24,815 nt of DNA, from contig DGTJ01000128.1 of NCBI GenBank assembly GCA_002393725.1, forward strand, positions 1 to 24,815, written 5' to 3'. Below are positions 8,111 through 15,108 of the stretch, one piece after another (the first letter of the stretch is position 1; every line of letters starts with the position of its first letter). A program made the position numbers and the translations under genes. Origin of the DNA: Prevotella sp. UBA4339 (GTDB lineage Bacteria; Bacteroidota; Bacteroidia; Bacteroidales; Bacteroidaceae). The notes beneath the pieces were generated by a model. That model was not told the origin of the DNA, did no database searches, and worked only from the letters and a program-made list of their open reading frames with translations.

Positions 8111-9697
8111 ATGAAACTGAATGATATACTGAGCGGACAGTTTAATGCCGCAGAATGGGAAGCAAAAGGCTATCAGCTTCCTAAGTTTGACATACAGGCA
8201 GTCAGGGAGAAGACAGCCAAGGAACCGACATGGGTACACTTTGGAGGCGGAAACATCTTCCGTGCCTTCCCTGCAGCCATCCTCAACGATGCACTCAACA
8301 CAGGTAAGTACGACCGTGGCGTCATCGTGGCAGAGACATTCGACTTTGAGGTCGTAGACAAGGCCTATGCCCCCTACAACAACCTCTCACTGCTGGTATC
8401 CCTCCAGTCAACCGGTACTATAGAGAAGAAGGTTATCGCCTCTGTCACTGAGGCACTTAAGGCCGACCCTCAGTTCCCTGACTGGGCTCGTCTGGTGGAG
8501 ATCTTCAAGAACCCTTCACTGCAGATGATCTCCTTCACCATCACGGAGAAAGGCTACAGCTATAACGATGCAGACCTGGCAAGGGGCATGAAGCCACTCT
8601 TCGCCATGGGTAAGGTCTGTGCCCTGCTCTTCGAGCGCTTCAATGCAGGACAGCTGCCCCTGACCGTTCAGAGCATGGACAACTGTTCACACAACGGTGA
8701 CAAGGTGAAGGCAGGCGTCTTCGCCTATGCAGAGCGCTGGGTGAAGGACGGTCTTGTGCCCGAGGCATTCCTCAACTACCTGAAGGACGAGACGAAGATC
8801 ACGTTCCCCTGGTCAATGATCGACAAGATCACCCCGCGTCCACACGAGAAGGTGAAGGAGATGCTTGCCGCTGACGGATTCGAGGACAACGACTATATAG
8901 AGACAGAGAAGCACACCTTCACTGCCCCGTTCGTGAATGCCGAGGAGGTGCAGTATCTCGTCATCGAGGACAACTACACCAACGGGCGTCCCCCACTCGA
9001 CCTGGGAGGAGCCCTCTACACCACCCGCGAGACAGTGGACAAGGTAGAGACGATGAAGGTTACCATCTGTCTGAACCCACTGCACACAGCAATGTCAATC
9101 TATGGTTGTATGCTTGGCTATACCCTTATCTCTGCCGAGATGGCAGACGAGGACCTGCGTCCATTCATCCAGAAGATCGGATATATGGAGGCGATGCCTG
9201 TAGTCACCGACCCCGGTGTGCTGAATCCATACGAGTTTATCGGGGCAGTAATCAACCGTCGCCTGCCCAACCCGTTCATGCCCGACGCTCCACAGCGTAT
9301 CGCAATGGACACATCCCAGAAGCTGCCTATCCGCTTTGGTGAGACCATAAAGAAGTATCTCGCCCGTGGCCTCGACATGAGCAACCTCGTGCTGATACCC
9401 CTGACACTTGCCGGATATGCCCGATACCTGAAGGGCATCAAGGACGACGGTACCGCCTTTGAGCCGTCACCCGACCCGATGCTCGCAGAGCTGCAGGCTA
9501 TCGTCGCTCCCCTTGAGATAGGGAAGGCAGACCAGGACTGGAGTCCGCTGAAGCAGTTGTACAGTCGTAAGGATGTCTTTGGCGTAGACCTGTACGAGGC
9601 AGGTCTTGGAGAACAGATTGAAGGATATGTAAAGGAACTGTATGCCGGAGTAGGTGCTGTACGCAAGACTCTGCATAAGTACGTTTCTGCAAGATAA
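8111..9697 (+). CDS. uxuB: Fructuronate reductase (mannitol dehydrogenase family)
   Basis: The enzyme reduces D-fructuronate to D-mannonate with NADH, the step before UxuA. The 528-residue protein has the long-chain mannitol dehydrogenase fold: an N-terminal nucleotide-binding region (WVHFGGGNIFRAFPAAIL, about residues 41-58), the family strand SFTITEKGYSYND, SMDNCSHNGDKV, and the catalytic-lysine region FPWSMIDKITPRPH. A C-terminal helical domain follows, with LNPLHTAMSIYGCMLG. Mannitol or other polyol dehydrogenase activity cannot be excluded by sequence alone, but the place directly after uxuA argues for fructuronate. The protein is longer than E. coli UxuB (486), mostly through insertions in the middle and C-terminal parts. 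A weak four-pair hairpin with a TTTT tail lies just after the stop (about 9700-9715) before the separate uxaB promoter. Confidence 0.88.
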   Translation: MKLNDILSGQFNAAEWEAKGYQLPKFDIQAVREKTAKEPTWVHFGGGNIFRAFPAAILNDALNTGKYDRGVIVAETFDFEVVDKAYAPYNNLSLLVSLQSTGTIEKKVIASVTEALKADPQFPDWARLVEIFKNPSLQMISFTITEKGYSYNDADLARGMKPLFAMGKVCALLFERFNAGQLPLTVQSMDNCSHNGDKVKAGVFAYAERWVKDGLVPEAFLNYLKDETKITFPWSMIDKITPRPHEKVKEMLAADGFEDNDYIETEKHTFTAPFVNAEEVQYLVIEDNYTNGRPPLDLGGALYTTRETVDKVETMKVTICLNPLHTAMSIYGCMLGYTLISAEMADEDLRPFIQKIGYMEAMPVVTDPGVLNPYEFIGAVINRRLPNPFMPDAPQRIAMDTSQKLPIRFGETIKKYLARGLDMSNLVLIPLTLAGYARYLKGIKDDGTAFEPSPDPMLAELQAIVAPLEIGKADQDWSPLKQLYSRKDVFGVDLYEAGLGEQIEGYVKELYAGVGAVRKTLHKYVSAR

Positions 9698-9747
9698 TCC
9701 CTTCGCAAAGGTTTTCGTGGAATTTTAACGTTATATGACACTAAAGA

Positions 9748-9779
9748 TTTGGAAGTATCAACTAAAAGTTGTATCTTTG
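9748..9779 (+). promoter_or_regulatory. Promoter of uxaB (-33 TTTG, -7 TATCTTTG)
   Basis: TTTG at 9748-9751 and TATCTTTG at 9772-9779 are separated by 20 bases, matching the Bacteroidetes primary-sigma promoter pattern in sequence and spacing. The predicted start of transcription is about 9785, leaving a leader of about 30 bases before the uxaB ATG at 9817. It shows uxaB can be expressed separately from uxuAB, and probably drives uvrA too. Confidence 0.72.
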
Positions 9780-9816
9780 CAGTCGTAAAATTAGAACTAT
9801 AAAACGATATTTAAAA

Positions 9817-11256
9817 ATGAAACCACTAAACAAACAATTCGCTCCTAAGAGCGTTATGCCTGAAAAGGTTATTCAGTTCGGTGAGGGTAACTTCCTCCGT
9901 GCATTCGTAGATTGGATCATCTGGAACATGGACCAGAAGACAGACTTCAACGGTTCAGTTGTCGTTGTCCAGCCAATCGAAAGAGGTATGGTAGACTGGC
10001 TCAATGCCCAGGACTGTCTCTATCACGTTAACCTGCAGGGTCGTGAGAATGGCAAGCCTGTAAACACCCTGGAGCGCATCGACGTCATCAGCCGTGCACT
10101 GAACCCATATACACAGAACGCAGCCTTCATGGCACTTGCAGACCAGCCGGAGATCCGTTTCGTGATCTCGAACACCACAGAGGCCGGTATCGCCTTCGAC
10201 CCAAGCTGCAAGCTCGAGGATGCTCCCGCAAGCTCATATCCCGGCAAGCTCGTACAGCTGCTCTATCGCCGCTATCAGACATTCAACGGTGATCCTACCA
10301 AGGGCCTGATCATCTTCCCATGTGAGTTGATCTTCCTCAACGGTCACGTGCTGAAGGATTGCATCTACAAGTATATTGAGTTGTGGAACCTCGGTGCAGA
10401 CTTCAAGAAGTGGTTTGAGGAGGCTTGTGGCGTATATGCTACCCTCGTAGACCGCATCGTTCCCGGATTCCCACGTAACGAGATCAAGCAGATTCAGGAG
10501 AAGATCTGTTATCGCGACAACCTCGTCGTACAGGCAGAGAACTTCCACCTCTGGGTAATCGAGGCACCGAAGGAGGTAGCCAATGAGTTCCCGGCAGACA
10601 AGGCAGGCCTGCACGTGCTGTTTGTTCCTTCAGAGGAGCCATACCACAAGCGTAAGGTGACACTGCTGAACGGTCCTCACACTGTGCTTAGCCCTGTTGC
10701 TTTCCTCAGTGGCGTAAACATCGTTCGTGATGCCTGCAACCACGAGGTGATCTCCAAGTATATCCACAAGGTGCAGTTTGACGAGCTGATGCAGACCCTC
10801 GACCTTCCAATGGATGAGCTGGAGAAGTTTGCCGGTGACGTGCTGGAGCGCTTCGACAACCCATACGTAGACCATCAGGTGACCTCTATCATGCTCAACT
10901 CCTTCCCGAAGTTCCAGGCCCGTGACCTGCCAGGAGTGAAGACATACCTCGAGCGCAAGGGCGAGCTGCCCAAGGGTCTGGTATTCGGTCTGGCAGCCAT
11001 CATCACCTACTACAAGGGTGGCAAGCGTGAAGACGGTGTAGAGATTGTTCCTAACGACGACCAGAAGATCATGGATCTGCTGAAGGAGCTCTGGGCTACC
11101 GGTGACACTCAGAAGGTGACCGACGGTGTCCTGGGTGCTGAGTTCATCTGGCAGGAAGACCTGAACAAGATCCCCGGTCTCAATGCACTTGTAAAACAGT
11201 ACCTCGACGCTATCCAGCAGAAGGGTATGCTTGAGGCAGTAAAGACTATTCTGTAA
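9817..11256 (+). CDS. uxaB: Tagaturonate reductase
   Basis: UxaB reduces D-tagaturonate to D-altronate with NADH in galacturonate breakdown. The ATG at 9817 is chosen, giving 479 residues (MKPLNKQFAPKSV); the frame extends upstream but only across the promoter. The protein resembles E. coli UxaB (483 residues) almost throughout: IQFGEGNFLRAFVDW at the nucleotide-binding end, VVVVQPIERG, FVISNTTEAGIAF, IIFPCELI, the catalytic-type motif TLVDRIVPGFPR, KVTLLNGPHT and DLPMDELEKFAGDVLERF. It is a distant paralogue of the upstream uxuB, from the same mannitol dehydrogenase superfamily. It has its own promoter, and its stop codon lies two bases before uvrA. The partners UxaC and UxaA are not in the window. 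Confidence 0.95.
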   Translation: MKPLNKQFAPKSVMPEKVIQFGEGNFLRAFVDWIIWNMDQKTDFNGSVVVVQPIERGMVDWLNAQDCLYHVNLQGRENGKPVNTLERIDVISRALNPYTQNAAFMALADQPEIRFVISNTTEAGIAFDPSCKLEDAPASSYPGKLVQLLYRRYQTFNGDPTKGLIIFPCELIFLNGHVLKDCIYKYIELWNLGADFKKWFEEACGVYATLVDRIVPGFPRNEIKQIQEKICYRDNLVVQAENFHLWVIEAPKEVANEFPADKAGLHVLFVPSEEPYHKRKVTLLNGPHTVLSPVAFLSGVNIVRDACNHEVISKYIHKVQFDELMQTLDLPMDELEKFAGDVLERFDNPYVDHQVTSIMLNSFPKFQARDLPGVKTYLERKGELPKGLVFGLAAIITYYKGGKREDGVEIVPNDDQKIMDLLKELWATGDTQKVTDGVLGAEFIWQEDLNKIPGLNALVKQYLDAIQQKGMLEAVKTIL

Positions 11257-11258
11257 GT

Positions 11259-14087
11259 TTGAACGATTCTATTGAGATAAAAGGGGCAAGAGTCAATAAC
11301 CTCAAGAATATTGACGTCAACATTCCCCGTAATGAATTCGTAGTGATTGCCGGAGTCAGTGGCTCCGGCAAATCTTCTCTGGCCTTCGACACTCTGTATG
11401 CCGAAGGTCAGAGACGCTATGTCGAGAGTCTGTCGAGCTATGCCCGTCAGTTTCTGGGCAGGATGAACAAGCCGGAGTGCGACTTCATACGTGGAATCCC
11501 CCCTGCAATAGCTATTGAACAGAAGGTGATATCGCGTAACCCGAGAAGTACTGTAGGCACGACGACAGAGATTTACGAATACCTGCGCCTGCTCTATGCA
11601 CGTATCGGCCGCACCTTCTCTCCCATCAGCGGAGATGAAGTCAAGAAGCACTCTACGGAGGATGTGGTGCAGAAGATGCTGGAGTTCTCCAAAGGCACTC
11701 GATTCGTGATTCTCTCCCCCATCCGCCTGAATAACGGGCGGACCTTGGAACAGCAGCTCAAGGCATATATCCTTGAGGGTTACTCACGTATATATGCAGG
11801 CAGCGCCTTCCAGCGCATCGACGATTACCTGGCAGACAATGCAGGAAAGACAGATGTCACCGATTATTCTGATGTCATCTACCTTGTTATTGACCGTCTC
11901 TCTGTCGATGACGCCAAGGATACTATTGCCCGTCTTGTAGACTCTGCTGAGACAGCCTTCTATGAAGGACATGGTGAACTGAGGATGATGTTCGAGCCAT
12001 CCAACATCTGCTATGATTTCTCCACCCGTTTTGAGGCAGACGGTATAACCTTCGAGGAGCCAAACGACCAGATGTTCTCGTTTAACTCTCCCGCAGGCGC
12101 ATGCCCTGAGTGTCAGGGGTTCGGTAAGATAATAGGCATCGACGAGCGACTGGTGATCCCCAACACCACCCTGTCTGTATATGACGGTTGTGTGGTATGC
12201 TGGCATGGTGATAAGATGAAGGAATGGCAGGACTGGTTCTGCAGGCATGCTGCTAAAGATGATTTCCCGATCTTCGAGCCATACATGAACCTTACCCGTC
12301 AGCAGAAAGACTGGCTGTGGCACGGACTACCTTCCGACAAGAAGGAGAAGATGAAGCCGTGCATAGACTCATTCTTTGACATGGTAAAGGAGAACCAGTA
12401 CAAGATACAGTACCGTGTGATGATGGCCCGATACAGAGGTAAGACAGCTTGCCCCAAGTGTCATGGTACCCGTCTGAAGCCAGAGGCAGGATATGTGAAG
12501 ATTGGTGGGCGAAGCATCACCGACCTTGTACAGATGCCAGTGGTTACACTCCAGGACTGGTTCAGGAGACTTGAGTTGACACCTCATGAAGCAGAGATCG
12601 GGAAACGGCTTCTCACAGAGATCAAGTCAAGGCTGCAATTCATTATGGATGTGGGACTTGGCTACCTCACATTAAACCGTCTCTCCAATACACTCTCCGG
12701 TGGCGAGAGTCAGAGAATAAATCTCACTACAAGTCTTGGAAGCAGTCTTGTCGGTTCACTGTATATCCTCGATGAACCGAGCATAGGCCTGCACTCAAGA
12801 GACACCGACCGACTCATCCACGTGCTTAAGGAACTTCAGTCGCTTGGCAATACAGTTGTAGTAGTAGAGCATGACGAGGAGATTATGCGTGCAGCTGATC
12901 ACATCATCGATGTCGGGCCCGACGCAGGTCATCTTGGAGGCGAGATAGTCTTCGACGGTTCTATCTCAGACCTGTACAGTCTTGGTGACAAGCCAGACTC
13001 TCCACGGATAGCGAGAAGCTACACAGCAAAGTATCTCCTCGGACTTGAGAAGCTTCCTGTACCGTCAAGCCGACGCCCATGGAACAGACATATCGATATC
13101 CGTGGTGCGAGGATGAACAACCTCCGAGGTATCGACGTGCAGATTCCACTCAATGTCATGACTGTCATAACAGGAGTTTCCGGGTCGGGAAAGTCAAGTC
13201 TTATCAAGGGTATCCTCTACCCTTCCATCAAGCGACGTCTTGGTGAAGTGTTTGATGCACCGGGCGAGTTCCTGGGTCTGGAAGGTGACATTGATGCCAT
13301 AAAGCATGTGGAGTTTGTTGACCAGAACCCCATCGGAAAGTCCACGCGTTCTAATCCTGCCACATACGTAAAGGCCTATGATGCCATCAGGGACCTCTTC
13401 GCAGAACAGCCACTCGCCAAGCAGATGGGCTTCACATCGGTGTACTTCTCTTTCAACACGGACGGAGGACGGTGCGAGGAGTGTAAAGGTGCCGGAGTAA
13501 TCACGGTTGAGATGCAGTTTATGGCAGACCTCGTACTGGAATGTGAGGCATGCCATGGCCATCGTTTCAAGCACGACATACTCGATGTGAGATACAACGG
13601 GAAGAATATCGATGATGTCCTGAATATGACTATCTCCGAGGCTCTTGTGTTCTTCAAAGACGAAGCAACCATAGTAAAGCGCCTGAAGACACTTGAGGAC
13701 GTAGGACTGGGGTATATAAAGCTCGGGCAGAATTCCTCCTCACTGTCAGGAGGAGAGAACCAACGAGTAAAGCTTGCATATTTCATTGGTCAGGAGAAAC
13801 AAGAGCCAACCCTCTTCATCTTTGACGAGCCCACCACAGGACTGCATTTCCATGATATCAGGAAGCTGCTTGATGCATTTGATGCCCTGATATCCCGTGG
13901 TCATTCCATTCTCGTGATAGAGCATAACATGGAAGTCATAAAGTGCGCAGACCATATTATCGACCTCGGTCCTGACGGTGGAGACAAAGGCGGCAACCTG
14001 GTTTGCTGCGGCACACCAGAAGAGGTGGTAAAATGCAAAGAGAGCATCACAGGTAAATATCTGAAAGAAAAATTAAATAATTGTTAA
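11259..14087 (+). CDS. uvrA: Excinuclease ABC subunit A
   Basis: UvrA is the damage-sensing ATPase of nucleotide excision repair and works with UvrB. The 942 residues match the usual length. The first ATPase half has Walker A GVSGSGKSS (32-40), and LSGGESQR with ILDEPSIGLH; the second has GVSGSGKSS again near 638, LSGGENQR and FIFDEPTTGLH. Zinc-binding cysteines are seen at Cys282/Cys285 (CPEC), at CPKCHGTRLK and at the C-terminal pair CEECKGAG ... CEACHG. The first CxxC of the E. coli N-terminal zinc module is absent (YDFSTRFEADGITFEEP stands there), which I believe is common in Bacteroidetes UvrA. The start is TTG at 11259, two bases after the uxaB stop, giving the standard N-terminus (MNDSIEIKGARVNNLKNI); no better start is seen. 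Coexpression with uxaB is likely. Confidence 0.96.
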   Translation: MNDSIEIKGARVNNLKNIDVNIPRNEFVVIAGVSGSGKSSLAFDTLYAEGQRRYVESLSSYARQFLGRMNKPECDFIRGIPPAIAIEQKVISRNPRSTVGTTTEIYEYLRLLYARIGRTFSPISGDEVKKHSTEDVVQKMLEFSKGTRFVILSPIRLNNGRTLEQQLKAYILEGYSRIYAGSAFQRIDDYLADNAGKTDVTDYSDVIYLVIDRLSVDDAKDTIARLVDSAETAFYEGHGELRMMFEPSNICYDFSTRFEADGITFEEPNDQMFSFNSPAGACPECQGFGKIIGIDERLVIPNTTLSVYDGCVVCWHGDKMKEWQDWFCRHAAKDDFPIFEPYMNLTRQQKDWLWHGLPSDKKEKMKPCIDSFFDMVKENQYKIQYRVMMARYRGKTACPKCHGTRLKPEAGYVKIGGRSITDLVQMPVVTLQDWFRRLELTPHEAEIGKRLLTEIKSRLQFIMDVGLGYLTLNRLSNTLSGGESQRINLTTSLGSSLVGSLYILDEPSIGLHSRDTDRLIHVLKELQSLGNTVVVVEHDEEIMRAADHIIDVGPDAGHLGGEIVFDGSISDLYSLGDKPDSPRIARSYTAKYLLGLEKLPVPSSRRPWNRHIDIRGARMNNLRGIDVQIPLNVMTVITGVSGSGKSSLIKGILYPSIKRRLGEVFDAPGEFLGLEGDIDAIKHVEFVDQNPIGKSTRSNPATYVKAYDAIRDLFAEQPLAKQMGFTSVYFSFNTDGGRCEECKGAGVITVEMQFMADLVLECEACHGHRFKHDILDVRYNGKNIDDVLNMTISEALVFFKDEATIVKRLKTLEDVGLGYIKLGQNSSSLSGGENQRVKLAYFIGQEKQEPTLFIFDEPTTGLHFHDIRKLLDAFDALISRGHSILVIEHNMEVIKCADHIIDLGPDGGDKGGNLVCCGTPEEVVKCKESITGKYLKEKLNNC

Positions 14088-14115
14088 AAATAGAACAATG
14101 TATTGATATTTTTTG

Positions 14116-14123
14116 TAACTTTG
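14116..14123 (+). promoter_or_regulatory. Candidate -7 element of rpoD
   Basis: TAACTTTG fits the Bacteroidetes TAnnTTTG element in the 110-base gap between uvrA and rpoD. The transcript would start near 14130, leaving a leader of about 68 bases. No clear TTTG is found at the -33 distance. An AAGGAG-type ribosome site (CAAGGAG, 14186-14192) precedes the ATG at 14198, which is unusual for this phylum. Confidence 0.55.
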
Positions 14124-14197
14124 CATCCGCAAAATACAAGAATATAGGATATTAGTTTGATAATCAAACAGTTAAAGACGTTTTCAAGGAGAATAAG

Positions 14198-15070
14198 ATG
14201 AGACAACTTAAGATTCAAAAGAGTATTACAAACCGTTCTAGCGAGGCATTGGACAAATACCTCGTAGAGATTGGTCGTGCACCACTTATATCTATTGATG
14301 AGGAAATAGAGCTGGCACAGAAGATCCGTAAGGGAGGTCCTGAAGGAGAACGCGCCAAGGAGAAACTGGTCACTGCCAACCTGCGTTTCGTTGTGTCCGT
14401 AGCCAAGCAGTATCAGCATCAGGGCCTTACGCTTACAGACCTTATCGACGAAGGAAACATAGGTCTTATCAAGGCAGCTCAGAAGTTTGACGAGACTCGC
14501 GGTTTTAAGTTTATCTCGTATGCCGTATGGTGGATTCGTCAGAGTATCCTTCAGGCAATCGCAGAACAGAGCCGTATCGTGCGCCTGCCTCTTAACCAGG
14601 TTGGTTCTCTCAACAAAATCGGTCATGAGATCAACAAGTTCGAGCAGGAGCACCAGCGTCATCCCAGTGTGTCAGAGCTGAGCGAGGTAACCAACCTTGA
14701 CGAGGAGAAGATAGCCCAGTCAATGCAGGCAGACAGTCACCACGTAAGTATCGACGCACCTTTCCAGGACGGTGAAGACAACTGTATGCTCGACGTGATG
14801 GCTTCAGGCGATGACACACGTACCGACAAGCTAGTTGACCATGAGTCGATGGCTCAGGAGCTGAACACCGTTCTTAACAAGGTGCTGAAGGAGCGTGAGA
14901 TTACGATTATCCGTGAGTGCTTTGGTATCGGTTGTCACGAGAAGGGTCTCGAGGAAATCGGTGACCAGCTCGGACTTACCCGTGAGCGTGTGCGTCAGAT
15001 TCGTGAGAAGAGCATTGCCAAGCTCCGTGACAGCGGAAACGCGAAAATTCTGATGAAATATCTAGGATAA
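14198..15070 (+). CDS. rpoD: Primary RNA polymerase sigma factor (RpoD/SigA, Bacteroidetes type)
   Basis: The 290-residue protein is a group 1 sigma-70 factor of the short Bacteroidetes kind, without region 1.1. Region 1.2 (about 14-46) has ALDKYLVEIGRAPLIS. Region 2 (about 60-131) has NLRFVVSVAKQYQHQG, DLIDEGNIGLIKAAQKFD, FKFISYAVWWIRQSI and the -10-recognising end with EQSRIVRLP. Region 3 follows with HPSVSELSE, and region 4.2 ends the protein with GLEEIGDQLGLTRERVRQIREKS. It directs RNA polymerase to housekeeping promoters, and the TAnnTTTG elements in this window are the expected targets. The ATG at 14198 has a good Shine-Dalgarno-like CAAGGAG and gives the usual start MRQLKIQKSITNRS. The stop is three bases before the -33 element of the next gene; an AT-rich hairpin with a T run (about 15069-15092) may be a weak terminator. 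Confidence 0.96.
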   Translation: MRQLKIQKSITNRSSEALDKYLVEIGRAPLISIDEEIELAQKIRKGGPEGERAKEKLVTANLRFVVSVAKQYQHQGLTLTDLIDEGNIGLIKAAQKFDETRGFKFISYAVWWIRQSILQAIAEQSRIVRLPLNQVGSLNKIGHEINKFEQEHQRHPSVSELSEVTNLDEEKIAQSMQADSHHVSIDAPFQDGEDNCMLDVMASGDDTRTDKLVDHESMAQELNTVLNKVLKEREITIIRECFGIGCHEKGLEEIGDQLGLTRERVRQIREKSIAKLRDSGNAKILMKYLG

Positions 15071-15072
15071 AT

Positions 15073-15103
15073 TTTGTATCTACAAATTTTTTCCGTACTT
15101 TTG
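15073..15103 (+). promoter_or_regulatory. Promoter of the outer membrane protein-addA-addB unit
   Basis: TTTG at 15073-15076 and TACTTTTG at 15096-15103 are 19 bases apart, matching the Bacteroidetes pattern. The predicted transcription start (about 15108-15112) falls on or beside the GTG start codon at 15109, so the message may be leaderless. Confidence 0.62.
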
Positions 15104-15108
15104 CATAC

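Noticed and set aside
11254..11261. TAAGTTTG with a TTG 20 bases upstream, resembling a uvrA promoter
   Set aside because: Transcription would begin downstream of the uvrA start codon and cut off the conserved N-terminus; the match comes from the stop codon and TTG start being adjacent.
14084..14662. Minus-strand open frame of 192 codons opposite rpoD
   Set aside because: It lies fully antisense to a conserved sigma factor gene plus its promoter, has no recognisable protein features, and is explained by the codon bias of rpoD.
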